From Candidatus Moranbacteria bacterium RIFOXYA12_FULL_35_19 (lineage in GTDB: Bacteria; Patescibacteriota; Minisyncoccia; Moranbacterales; UBA2206), in NCBI GenBank assembly GCA_001784805.1, contig MFSE01000021.1, forward strand, positions 68,241 to 117,215: a stretch of DNA of 48,975 bases, in the 5' to 3' direction. The notes under the pieces were generated by a model. That model made no database searches. It had not been told where the DNA came from and worked only from the letters and a program-made list of their open reading frames with translations. Shown piece by piece: positions 25,672 to 34,968 of the stretch. The translations under genes and the position numbers were made by a program. How positions within the stretch are numbered: the stretch's first letter is position 1; the number at the start of each line of letters is the position of its first letter.

Positions 25672-26943
25672 ATGAATTTCAAAAAAACTACTCTCAAAAA
25701 TAGTCTTCGAATAATTACTGCGCCAATGAAAGAAACTCAAACCGTGACGGTAATGGTTATGATTGGGGTCGGGTCTCGTTTTGAGAGTGAAAAAGAAGCC
25801 GGACTTTCTCATTTTATCGAACATATGTTTTTCAAAGGCACAAAAAAACGGCCGACTACTTTGGCAATTTCAGAAGAGCTGGAATCAATCGGTGGAGAAT
25901 TCAATGCTTTCACTTCAAAGGACAAGACAATGTATTATGCTAAAACGGACGCTAAACATATTGGGACAGCTATGGATGTGATTTCTGACATATATCTGAA
26001 TTCCAAGATGGAAGAAAAAGAAATTGCCAAAGAAAAAGGCACGATTATCCAAGAGATAAATATGTATGAAGATATGCCGATGAGTAGTGTACATGAAATT
26101 TTTGAAAGGATGCTTTATCCGAAAAACAGTTTAGGAAGGGAAATTGCGGGAAGCAAAAAAACCGTGAGTTCATTTAAGCAAAAAGATTTTTTAGCGTATA
26201 TGAAAAAGTTTTATGTTGCCAATGACACAGTTGTGGCAGTGGCGGGAAATTTTGATGAGAAAAAGATAGTCAAAGAAATTGGAAAATATTTTTCCAAAAT
26301 GCCAGCGGGCAAAAAAACAAAAATTTCAAAAGTTAAAGAAAATCAAACAGAACCAGTCGCAAGGATTAAATTTAAAAAAACTGACCAGACGCATTTGGTT
26401 TTGGGAGTGCGAGCTTACAAGAGAAATCATAAGGATCGTTACGCTTTGGCTTTGATGTCGATTATTCTTGGTGGAGGAATGTCTAGTCGACTTTTCATCG
26501 AAGTGCGAGAAAAGCGAGGGCTAGCTTACTATGTGCGAACTGGAATTGAAACTTATGAAGATGCAGGCTATGTTTCAACTAGCGCCGGAGTGGAGCATAA
26601 AAATTTAGAAGAGGCAGTTCGCGTTATACTCGAAGAATATAAAAAAATTGCCGAGGAGAAAGTGAGTGAAAAAGAATTGCAAAAAGCCAAGGACTTTGTC
26701 AAAGGCCGAGCGGTGATGGGAATGGAATCATCAGATGAAGTAGCAATGTTTTTTGTTGATCAAGAACTGACTGACGGAGAAATCTTAACCCTAGAAGAAA
26801 AGTTTAAGCTTATTGATAAAGTGAATACAGATGATATACTAAGAGTAGCGCAGGATGTTTTTCAAAAAAGCAGGCTTAATTTAGCGGTTATTGGACCGCA
26901 TAAAAATGAAGAAAAAATAAGAAAAGGATTGAAATTAGCTTAA
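25672..26943 (+). CDS. M16 family zinc peptidase
   Basis: GLSHFIEHMFFKGT (HxxEH), GGEFNAFTSKDKTMYYA, YYVRTGIETYEDAGYVSTSAGV. Confidence 0.94.
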   Translation: MNFKKTTLKNSLRIITAPMKETQTVTVMVMIGVGSRFESEKEAGLSHFIEHMFFKGTKKRPTTLAISEELESIGGEFNAFTSKDKTMYYAKTDAKHIGTAMDVISDIYLNSKMEEKEIAKEKGTIIQEINMYEDMPMSSVHEIFERMLYPKNSLGREIAGSKKTVSSFKQKDFLAYMKKFYVANDTVVAVAGNFDEKKIVKEIGKYFSKMPAGKKTKISKVKENQTEPVARIKFKKTDQTHLVLGVRAYKRNHKDRYALALMSIILGGGMSSRLFIEVREKRGLAYYVRTGIETYEDAGYVSTSAGVEHKNLEEAVRVILEEYKKIAEEKVSEKELQKAKDFVKGRAVMGMESSDEVAMFFVDQELTDGEILTLEEKFKLIDKVNTDDILRVAQDVFQKSRLNLAVIGPHKNEEKIRKGLKLA

Positions 26944-26963
26944 TTTTAAAAATAATTTATTTC

Positions 26964-26992
26964 ACTAGATTCCCGTTTTCACGGGAATGACA
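26964..26992. repeat. dRS3-like palindromic repeat (ACTAGATTCCCG..CGGGAATGACA)
   Basis: actagattcccgttttcacgggaatgaca; same core as at 31543 and 31631. Confidence 0.75.
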
Positions 26993-26999
26993 AACTGTC

Positions 27000-28007
27000 A
27001 TGGAAACTCAATCAAAAAAAGTAGAAATTTCAACTAGTATAGTGCTAAAAACCATCGTAATTCTTTTAGGCGTGTGGTTTTTATTTTTAGTGCGGGATAT
27101 TATAATCTTGCTTTTTATCGCAGTGATTATTGCGGCTTCGATTGATCCAGCGGTGGATTATTTGCAAAAGAAAAAAGTTCCTCGCTCGGCGGGAGCAATG
27201 TTGATTTATGTGATTCTGTTTTCAATTTTGGCTCTTATTATATCCTTTATGGTGCCGTCCATTGTCAATCAATTCCATGATTTTTCTCAAAACTCTTCGC
27301 AATATTTCGGAGATTTTGGAGGAGCGATCAATTCTTCGCAAAATTCTGGCATCAATAGAATTATCCAAGGTATTGCTAATAATATTGAAAGCAGTTTTAC
27401 TAATATTTCAAAAAATATTTTCTCCAAAACGCTGGGAGTTTTTTCTGGATTGCTTTCAGTGGTAGTGGTTTTTTCTATGGCTTTTTATATGGTAATGGAA
27501 GAAAGTGGAATAAAAAAATTCATTGTTTCGATTATGCCGGAAAAAAACAAAACTTATGCGGCAAGTCTTACCGATAGAATTGAAGGCAAAATTGGAAAAT
27601 GGATGCTCGGGCAACTTTTTTTGATGCTGGTAATTTTTGTCTTAGATTTTATCGGATTATATCTAGTCGGTGTGCCGTATCCATTGCTTTTGGCAATTTT
27701 TGCCGGAATTTTGGAAGTAGTGCCGTATGTTGGACCGATAATTTCAGCCGTCCCAGGAATAATTTTGGGATTTTTAGTTTCTCCAACGGTGGGAATGCTG
27801 GCTTTTGTGGTCTATCTCATTGCACAACAATTTGAAAGTCATGTGGTTATTCCTCTCACAATGAAAAAAGCGGTCGGGCTCAATCCTGTGGTGACGATCG
27901 TGGCAATTCTCATTGGTTTCAAATTGGCGGGAGTGCTCGGTGCGATTATTTCAGTACCGGCAGCCACAGCCGTTAGTTTGGTTGTTAATGATTTGATGGA
28001 AAAATAA
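27000..28007 (+). CDS. AI-2E family transporter (PerM-like)
   Basis: Multi-TM, LLAIFAGILEVVPYVGPIISAVPGIILGF, QQFESHVVIPLTMKKAVGLNPVVTI. Confidence 0.92.
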   Translation: METQSKKVEISTSIVLKTIVILLGVWFLFLVRDIIILLFIAVIIAASIDPAVDYLQKKKVPRSAGAMLIYVILFSILALIISFMVPSIVNQFHDFSQNSSQYFGDFGGAINSSQNSGINRIIQGIANNIESSFTNISKNIFSKTLGVFSGLLSVVVVFSMAFYMVMEESGIKKFIVSIMPEKNKTYAASLTDRIEGKIGKWMLGQLFLMLVIFVLDFIGLYLVGVPYPLLLAIFAGILEVVPYVGPIISAVPGIILGFLVSPTVGMLAFVVYLIAQQFESHVVIPLTMKKAVGLNPVVTIVAILIGFKLAGVLGAIISVPAATAVSLVVNDLMEK

Positions 28008-28013
28008 ATTTTT

Positions 28014-28730
28014 ATGAACAGCGGTATATTATATATTATTGCAACTCCGATTGGAAACCTTTCTGACGTTACCTTTCGTGCAGTGGAAACTTTGCAAAAG
28101 GTTGATTTGATTGTGTGTGAGGATACGCGGAATTCTAAAAAACTTTTAGATCGCTATGAAATTTCAACTCCGACAATGTCTTTTTATCAAAATTTAAAAA
28201 GTGGAGGAAGTATAAAACCTGTGCCGAAATTAAATTTAATAATCCAAGAATTGAAAAGTGGAAAAAACTTGGCGCTTATCACTGACGCTGGAACTCCTGG
28301 GATTTCTGACCCAGGAAATCAGCTGGTAGCGAGTGCTGTGGAAAATAATATTGCCGTTATCCCGATTCCCGGTGTTTCAGCCCTCACAACTCTTGCAAGT
28401 GTTTCCGGAATTGATTTGACACAGTTTGTATTTTTAGGTTTTCCGCCTCACAAAAAAGGCCGTATGTCTTTTATAAAGAAAATTACTGAAAGTGAATATC
28501 CGGTAATACTTTTTGAATCTAAATATAGGATAATGAAATTAATTGCGGATTTGGCGGATTTTGGCGGATCGAACGGAGGAGAAAAAATAAATATTATCAT
28601 TGGCAGAGAATTAACGAAAATGTTTGAGGAGATTATAAGAGGCAGTGCAGAAAAAGTTCTTGATTATTTAAAGACTGACGACAATAAGCAGAAAGGAGAA
28701 TTTGTAGTTATAACATATAAAGAAAAATGA
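28014..28730 (+). CDS. rsmI: 16S rRNA (cytidine(1402)-2'-O)-methyltransferase
   Basis: LYIIATPIGNLSDVTFRAVETLQKVDLIVCEDTRNSKKLL, ALITDAGTPGISDPG, VIPIPGVSAL. Confidence 0.95.
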   Translation: MNSGILYIIATPIGNLSDVTFRAVETLQKVDLIVCEDTRNSKKLLDRYEISTPTMSFYQNLKSGGSIKPVPKLNLIIQELKSGKNLALITDAGTPGISDPGNQLVASAVENNIAVIPIPGVSALTTLASVSGIDLTQFVFLGFPPHKKGRMSFIKKITESEYPVILFESKYRIMKLIADLADFGGSNGGEKINIIIGRELTKMFEEIIRGSAEKVLDYLKTDDNKQKGEFVVITYKEK

Positions 28731-29176
28731 CAATTTATACGAAGAATGGAGAAACTTTATTATATGAGAAGGAATCTTATATTTTAAGAGGAATTTTCAT
28801 GAGAATTTATAATGAGTTAGGGCCTGGCCACAAAGAGTCTGTTTATGCAAATGTTTTTAAACAAGAGCTGAAAAACGAAAACATTCCTTTTGAAAGTGAA
28901 AAACAAATAAATTTACGAAGAAATAATGAGCTAATAGGAAAATTAAGAATTGATTTCTTAGCTTTTGGGAAAATAATAGTTGAATTTAAGGCAGTGGAAT
29001 TTTTATTGCCAGTAGCTAAAAAGCAAGTGCAATCTTATCTAGTAGCTTCTGAATATAAATTAGCATTCCTAGTTAATTTTGGAGGAAATAAATTAGAAAT
29101 AATAAGAAAAGTAAATGATAGAGCGAAAAAATCCGTCTTATCCGCCTCTAAATCCGCTCTATCCGCAATATTATGA
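28727..29176 (+). CDS. GxxExxY protein (PDDEXK_3-like nuclease family)
   Basis: ELGPGHKESVYANVF, LRIDFLAFGKIIVEFKAVE; ATGA overlaps with both neighbouring genes. Confidence 0.9.
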   Translation: MTIYTKNGETLLYEKESYILRGIFMRIYNELGPGHKESVYANVFKQELKNENIPFESEKQINLRRNNELIGKLRIDFLAFGKIIVEFKAVEFLLPVAKKQVQSYLVASEYKLAFLVNFGGNKLEIIRKVNDRAKKSVLSASKSALSAIL

Positions 29177-30603
29177 ATAATAAATTTTATATCACAACTA
29201 CACTACCCTATATCAATGCTAATCCGCATATTGGATATGCACGGGAAATTATTGAAGCGGATGTTTTAGCGAGATTCCATCGCGGAAAAGGTGATGACGT
29301 GTTTTTTAACACTGGAGTGGATGAGCATGGTCAAAAAATTTACGAAAAAGCCAAGGAATTAGAATCTGATCCACAAAAATATTGCGATGAAATGGCGGCG
29401 AAGTTTGATGATTTGAAAGAAGCACTTAATTTAAGTTACGATAATTTTATTCGAACGACTGATGCCTCGCATGTACTAGCAGTTCAAGAATTTTGGAAAA
29501 GATGTGAAAAAAATGGCGATATTTATAAGAAAAATTATAAGGTGAAATATTGCGTAGGGTGTGAACTTGAAAAGACTGATTCAGAATTAGTTGATGGAAA
29601 ATGTCCAGATCATCCAAACATGGAATTGGAAATCATTGAAGAAGAAAATTATTTTTTTCGCTATAGCGCTTTTCAAGAAAAGCTGACTGAATTGTATAAA
29701 AATAATTCAGCATTTGTACTTCCCGAAAAAAGATTCAATGAAGTCAAAGCTTTTCTAGAAAGAGGATTGCAAGATTTTAGTATTTCGCGACTTAAAGACA
29801 AGATGCCTTGGGGCGTGCCAGTGCCTGACGATGAAAATCAGGTAATTTATGTTTGGTTTGATGCTTTGGTAAACTATATTTCCGCCATTGGTTGGCCAGA
29901 AAAAACGGAAAATTTTGAAAAATGGTGGCCAGCAGTTCAGTTATGCGGAAAAGATAATCTTCGTCCACAATCTGCGATGTGGCAAGCGATGCTTTTGGCG
30001 GCAAATCTTCCTCCATCGGCGCAAATTTTTGTAAATGGTTTTATTACTGTGAACAGTCAAAAGATGAGTAAAAGTCTAGACAATGTGATTTCGCCGTATG
30101 AAATGGTGGAAAAATTTGGAATTGATGGCACTCGCTATTTGCTTTTAGCCGGACCGAATTTTGGAGAAGATTTTGATATTACTTGGGAAAAACTTATTGA
30201 AAAGTATAACGCCGATTTAGCGAATGGACTAGGAAATTTAGTTTCGAGAGTAATTAAATTGGCTGAAGGAGTAAAAGACAAGCCAAAGGTTCGACCTTTG
30301 GAAACCAAAGGTCGAATCTTTGGCGAGTTTAGTAAATTAGTTGAAAAATTAGAGTTAGGGCAATCGCTGGAATATATCTGGAAAATAATTGACGAGGATA
30401 ATAAATTTATTGGGGACAATAAACCGTGGGAACTGGTCAAAACAAATCAAGAAAAATTTGAAGAAGTAATGCAAAAACTCTTGGAAGATCTGAATTTAAT
30501 TTCAGAACTTTTGATTTCGTTTATGCCAGAGACCTCGCAGAAAATTAAAAAAGCGCTAGAAACAAAAAAATTAGAAGAAGTTTTATTTCAAAGGATAAAA
30601 TAA
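29173..30603 (+). CDS. metG: Methionyl-tRNA synthetase
   Basis: TTTLPYINANPHIGYAREIIEADVLARF, GVDEHGQKI, NSQKMSKSLDNVISP. Confidence 0.96.
   Translation: MNNKFYITTTLPYINANPHIGYAREIIEADVLARFHRGKGDDVFFNTGVDEHGQKIYEKAKELESDPQKYCDEMAAKFDDLKEALNLSYDNFIRTTDASHVLAVQEFWKRCEKNGDIYKKNYKVKYCVGCELEKTDSELVDGKCPDHPNMELEIIEEENYFFRYSAFQEKLTELYKNNSAFVLPEKRFNEVKAFLERGLQDFSISRLKDKMPWGVPVPDDENQVIYVWFDALVNYISAIGWPEKTENFEKWWPAVQLCGKDNLRPQSAMWQAMLLAANLPPSAQIFVNGFITVNSQKMSKSLDNVISPYEMVEKFGIDGTRYLLLAGPNFGEDFDITWEKLIEKYNADLANGLGNLVSRVIKLAEGVKDKPKVRPLETKGRIFGEFSKLVEKLELGQSLEYIWKIIDEDNKFIGDNKPWELVKTNQEKFEEVMQKLLEDLNLISELLISFMPETSQKIKKALETKKLEEVLFQRIK
30283..30323. repeat. Palindrome in frame inside metG (KPKVRPLETKGRIFGE)
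   Basis: ccaaaggttcgacctttgg aaa ccaaaggtcgaatctttgg; 18/19 inverted match. Confidence 0.85.
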
Positions 30604-30669
30604 ATTTTATATAACTTATAACATGTAGTATAAAACATATTTTGTTTCATGTTTCATGTTTCATGTTTC

Positions 30670-31539
30670 ATGCTTGTTGACACCCACGCTCATCTAAATT
30701 TCTCCGCCTATAAAAATGACGCGGAGGAAGTAATTAAAAGAACCCTGGCAGGGGGTGTTTTTGTGATTAATGTGGGGTCGCAATATTCGACCAGTGTGCG
30801 GGCGGTGGAATATGCCAAGAAATATGATGGACTATATGCGGCCATTGGAATTCATCCGCTCCATCTTCAAGCGCAAAAATTTTCCTATCATGATCCAGAT
30901 GAAATTGAAGAGGTTGAAATTGAAACGGCTGGAGAAATTTTTGAAAAAGAAAAATATTTGGAGTTGGTGAAAAATTCAAAAGTGGTGGCGATTGGAGAAG
31001 TGGGATTGGACTATCATCATTTTGAATCTGAAGACCCGCCTCGCGTCGACGAAGCGTCTCCGCGAGTCGAGGCGGGTAATATTGAAGATTTAAAAAATAA
31101 ACAAAAAGAAATATTTTTGGAATTTATTAATCTAGCAAATGAAGTTCGAAAACCAATTATGATCCACTGTTGGGATGCGTATGATGATTTATATGAAATA
31201 CTGGAAAAAAACCCAGTGGGAAAAAGGGGCGTGATTCATAGTTTTGTGGGAAGTTTCAAAACAGCCAAGAAATTTATCGAGCTTGGCTATTTGATCGGAC
31301 TTAATGGTATAATCACTTATGGGATAAGTTATGATAAATTAATTAGAGAGGTTGGCTTAAAAGACATAGTCTTGGAAACAGATTGTCCGTATCTCACTCC
31401 TGTGCCAAAAAAAGGTGAGCGAAATGAACCGATATATGTGAAATATGTGGCGCAAAAAATTGCCGAAGTGAAAGAAATTTCACCGGAAGAAGTGGAGAAA
31501 ATAACCACGGAAAATGCAAATCGATTATTTAGAATATAG
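30670..31539 (+). CDS. tatD: TatD family metal-dependent DNase
   Basis: MLVDTHAHLNFSAYKND, IGIHPLH, IGEVGLDYH, PIMIHCWDAYDDL, VLETDCPYLTP. Confidence 0.93.
   Translation: MLVDTHAHLNFSAYKNDAEEVIKRTLAGGVFVINVGSQYSTSVRAVEYAKKYDGLYAAIGIHPLHLQAQKFSYHDPDEIEEVEIETAGEIFEKEKYLELVKNSKVVAIGEVGLDYHHFESEDPPRVDEASPRVEAGNIEDLKNKQKEIFLEFINLANEVRKPIMIHCWDAYDDLYEILEKNPVGKRGVIHSFVGSFKTAKKFIELGYLIGLNGIITYGISYDKLIREVGLKDIVLETDCPYLTPVPKKGERNEPIYVKYVAQKIAEVKEISPEEVEKITTENANRLFRI
31034..31077. repeat. GC-rich palindrome in frame inside tatD (DPPRVDEASPRVEAG)
   Basis: acccgcctcgcgtcgacgaagcgtctccgcgagtcgaggcgggt. Confidence 0.85.
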
Positions 31540-31542
31540 CGC

Positions 31543-31659
31543 TGTCATTCCTGCGAAAGCAGGAATCTAGTGTAAAAACTAAATTAAATAGTGCTATATA
31601 AAAGATTTATATTTCTAATATGATTTTGTGACTAGATTCCCGCCTACGCGGGAATGACA
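31543..31659. repeat. Pair of inverted dRS3-like repeats forming a ~117-bp composite palindrome
   Basis: tgtcattcctgcgaaagcaggaatctagt (31543) ... actagattcccgcctacgcgggaatgaca (31631). Confidence 0.8.
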
Positions 31660-31684
31660 AGGATAGATTTTTAATGCAATAAAT

Positions 31685-32386
31685 ATGGAATATCCAATGC
31701 GAATAAATAAATATTTGGCGAAAAAAAACATTTGTTCCCGTCGAGAAGCGGATGAACTGATTAAGTTTGGCAAAGTCAAGATAAATAATAAAAAAGCGGT
31801 GCTAGGGGACAAGGTTTTGGAAAATGATGAAGTGAGCGTTTCAAATAAGAATCAAAAAAAATTATTCTATTTCGCTTATAATAAACCAGTGGGAATTATT
31901 ACCCATAGTCCGCAAGGGAATGAACGCAGTATTGAAGATATAATAAAAATTCCACAAAAAGTTTATCCAATCGGAAGATTAGACAAGGATTCTTGGGGGC
32001 TGATTCTTCTGACTAATGACGGAAGGATAACGGATAAAGTTTTGAATCCAGAAAAAAAACACGAAAAGGAATATGCTGTGCGGGTGAATAAAATTATGTC
32101 GGAAAGTTTTCAAAATAAAATGGCGCGCGGGGTGATGCTGGACGATGGCTATAAAACTAAGCCGTGCCAAGTGCAAAAAATTAACGAAGCAATGTTTTCG
32201 ATAATTTTGACGGAAGGAAAAAAACGGCAGATTCGAAGAATGTGTACGGCGTTGGGATATGCCGTAGTGGATCTCAAAAGAGTGCGAGTTATGAGTATTA
32301 AAATTGGTAGTCTAAAACCGGGGGAATTTCGAGAAATCAAGGGGGCGGAACTGGAGCATTTTTTGAAAGAATTGGATTTGGAATAG
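31685..32386 (+). CDS. RsuA/RluB-family pseudouridine synthase
   Basis: MRINKYLAKKNICSRREADELIKFGKVKIN (S4), YPIGRLDKDSWGLILLTNDG, EGKKRQIRRMCTALG. Confidence 0.92.
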   Translation: MEYPMRINKYLAKKNICSRREADELIKFGKVKINNKKAVLGDKVLENDEVSVSNKNQKKLFYFAYNKPVGIITHSPQGNERSIEDIIKIPQKVYPIGRLDKDSWGLILLTNDGRITDKVLNPEKKHEKEYAVRVNKIMSESFQNKMARGVMLDDGYKTKPCQVQKINEAMFSIILTEGKKRQIRRMCTALGYAVVDLKRVRVMSIKIGSLKPGEFREIKGAELEHFLKELDLE

Positions 32387-32460
32387 GAATTATAAAAAAA
32401 TCAAATATTGACGAATAAAAAATGAAGGAGTATAATAATTTATGTTTTGGAAAAGCGAAA

Positions 32461-32715
32461 ATGATATTCAAAGACGAAAAAATTAAGAGAATATTTACAA
32501 AAGTGGTTTTATTTAGCAGTGCCTATATCTTTATCCCATTGATTTTTTTTGGAATAATTGGATATATTGCGGACAGAAACCTGAAAACTGGGCCGAAGTT
32601 TATGCTTATTGGAGTTGGAATTGCTTTTGTATTTTCGAATGTGTTGCTTTTCAAGAAACGTAGTTTTTTATCAAAAAAAATAAAAGAAGAAGTAGATAAA
32701 ATAACAAACAGTTAA
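32461..32715 (+). CDS. Small membrane protein at head of ATP synthase operon (AtpI/AtpZ-like)
   Basis: Two TM segments IFIPLIFFGIIGYIADR...FMLIGVGIAFVFSNVLLF; position before atpB. Confidence 0.5.
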   Translation: MIFKDEKIKRIFTKVVLFSSAYIFIPLIFFGIIGYIADRNLKTGPKFMLIGVGIAFVFSNVLLFKKRSFLSKKIKEEVDKITNS

Positions 32716-32719
32716 TTTT

Positions 32720-33493
32720 ATGGAACTAGACATATCACTCGCTCCCGAGATACTTTTTAATTTTGGTTTTTTACCAGTCACCAACACTTTGCTCTGGTCT
32801 TTTGTTTTGAGTATATTTTTAATTGTAATTACCTTGGCAATGCGTTTCTCATTAAAAACTATTCCAGGAAGGTGGCAATTATTATTTGAAGTTATTCTTG
32901 ATGAAGGTATGAAGCTTGTTGAGAGTATAATGAAGGATGAGAAGAAAGCGAAGAGAGTTTTTCCCTTAGTTTTTACCATGTTTATTTTTATTGTTTTTGC
33001 TAATCTCATTCCATTTATTCCAGGGCAATCAGCACTTTCAATTCATACACAAAACGGAGACATCTCTCCTTTTCGCGCAATCATGTCAGACTATGGCATG
33101 GTTTTTGTTTTAACGGCGATATCCATTATAACTATTCAAATTGTGGCAATTATTGCTCATGGTCCTTTTGGCTATCTGGGAAAATTTATTAATCTTAAAA
33201 GCCCGTTGGCTTTTGTTTTAGGACTAATGGATTTGATTGGTGAATTGTCAAAAATACTATCTTTATCTTTCAGACTTTTTGGAAATATTTTTGCCGGAGA
33301 AGTGCTAGGATTAGTGATGCTTTTTTTAGCGCCATTTATTGTTCCTTTGCCATTTGCTCTGCTTGGTCTTATAACGGCAATTATCCAAGGTTTTGTTTTT
33401 TCTCTTTTAACTTTAATATTTATTTCAATGGCGGGAGAGATAGAAGTTAAAGAAGAAAAAAAATCTAAAGCGTGTGTAAATTTTAATAATTAA
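32720..33493 (+). CDS. atpB: F0F1 ATP synthase subunit a
   Basis: LSLSFRLFGNIFAGEVLGLVMLFLAPFIVPLP; operon context. Confidence 0.94.
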   Translation: MELDISLAPEILFNFGFLPVTNTLLWSFVLSIFLIVITLAMRFSLKTIPGRWQLLFEVILDEGMKLVESIMKDEKKAKRVFPLVFTMFIFIVFANLIPFIPGQSALSIHTQNGDISPFRAIMSDYGMVFVLTAISIITIQIVAIIAHGPFGYLGKFINLKSPLAFVLGLMDLIGELSKILSLSFRLFGNIFAGEVLGLVMLFLAPFIVPLPFALLGLITAIIQGFVFSLLTLIFISMAGEIEVKEEKKSKACVNFNN

Positions 33494-33498
33494 TTTAA

Positions 33499-33735
<237 letters not shown>

Positions 33736-33747
33736 AAGATAAAAAAG

Positions 33748-33770
33748 TCTAGCTTTTTTAAAAAGCTAGA
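33748..33770 (+). promoter_or_regulatory. Intercistronic hairpin between atpE and atpF
   Basis: tctagcttttttaaaaagctaga followed by T-rich tcattttgtttttt. Confidence 0.6.
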
Positions 33771-33808
33771 TCATTTTGTTTTTTAAATAATAGGTTAAGA
33801 AAAAAAGT

Positions 33809-34303
33809 ATGAAACTTTTTGAAGCTTTAGGTTTAAATTGGAAAATTTTATTAGCCCAACTGATTAATTTCGGTCTTTTGGTTTGGATACTACATAGATT
33901 TGGTTACGGACCGATTATCAAATTTATTGATGAACGAAGGAAAAAAATTGAAAAAGGGCTTAAGAATGCCAAAGAAGTAGAAGAAAAAATGGAGAAAGCC
34001 AAAGAGGTCGAAAAAGAAATTATCGTTTCTGCTAAAAAGGAAGCCCAAAAAATAGTTAGTGCTTCAACAGAATTAGCCAAGAGAAATCAAGAGGAAATTA
34101 TAAAAAAAGCCGAAGAAGAAGCGCAGAGAATTCTGGACTCTTCTCAAAAAAAAGCTATTCAAGAGAAAGGCAGAATAATTAGTGAAGCAAAGGGAGAAGT
34201 GGCTGAATTAGTGGTTTTTGCTACTGAAAAAATTATTTCAAAAAATATTGATAAATTCGAGGACAGGGAAGCGATAAATGAATTGATAGCAGATGAAAAA
34301 TAA
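33809..34303 (+). CDS. atpF: F0F1 ATP synthase subunit b
   Basis: N-terminal TM then charged coiled coil; position between atpE and atpH. Confidence 0.9.
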   Translation: MKLFEALGLNWKILLAQLINFGLLVWILHRFGYGPIIKFIDERRKKIEKGLKNAKEVEEKMEKAKEVEKEIIVSAKKEAQKIVSASTELAKRNQEEIIKKAEEEAQRILDSSQKKAIQEKGRIISEAKGEVAELVVFATEKIISKNIDKFEDREAINELIADEK

Positions 34304-34553
34304 AAAAAACATAACCAATATTTTGTGGTGGAAGTCAGGGCTGGTCCTTTTCAGCAGAATTTCTAGTTGGATTATCGGGCCGATATTTTTTGCAGTGTTA
34401 ATTGGAAGCTGGCTGGATAAAAAATATAATAGCGATGCCTGGATTTTTTTGTTAATTATAGGAGGAGCTATTCTGATTTCATCTTTTGGAATATTTAAGG
34501 AAACGATAAAGGAAATGAGAAAAAATAATAAAGATATAGAAAACAAGTTATGA
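34293..34553 (+). CDS. Second AtpI/AtpZ-like small membrane protein, inserted between atpF and atpH
   Basis: RISSWIIGPIFFAVLIGSWLDKKYNSDAWIFLLIIGGAILISSFGIFKETI. Confidence 0.55.
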   Translation: MKNKKNITNILWWKSGLVLFSRISSWIIGPIFFAVLIGSWLDKKYNSDAWIFLLIIGGAILISSFGIFKETIKEMRKNNKDIENKL

Positions 34554-34951
34554 AAATTACTGCTAATCAATACGCTAAAACACTTTTTGAACTTATTGAC
34601 AATAAGCCATCCCAAGATGTGGAAAAAATTATCTATAATTTCGTTAGAGTTGTTAAGAAAAACAAACAGATAAAATTATTTCCAGGAATTTTAGAAAGAT
34701 TAAGTTTTATTTGGAATAATAAATATAAAATAGCGGAAGCAAAGATAATAAGCGCAGAAGAATTAAATGAAAAGGATGAAAAAAAGATAAAAGATTATCT
34801 TAAGGAAAAATACAAAGTGGAAAAAGTTGTGATTAGCAAAGAAATTGATAAAAATATTATTGGGGGATTTATTATTAAAACCGGAGACGATATTGTTGAT
34901 CAAAGTATATCGGGAAAAATAAAAAAATTAAGGGAAAATTTAATTAAGTAA
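34550..34951 (+). CDS. atpH: F0F1 ATP synthase subunit delta
   Basis: [12 protein letters not shown]-terminus, [30 protein letters not shown]-terminus. Confidence 0.88.
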   Translation: MKITANQYAKTLFELIDNKPSQDVEKIIYNFVRVVKKNKQIKLFPGILERLSFIWNNKYKIAEAKIISAEELNEKDEKKIKDYLKEKYKVEKVVISKEIDKNIIGGFIIKTGDDIVDQSISGKIKKLRENLIK

Positions 34952-34968
34952 AATTTAAATATATTTTT

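Noticed and set aside
30283-30301. T-arm-like string aaaggttcgacctttgg suggesting a tRNA
   Set aside because: Lies inside the metG reading frame as part of a palindrome; no acceptor, D or anticodon arms.
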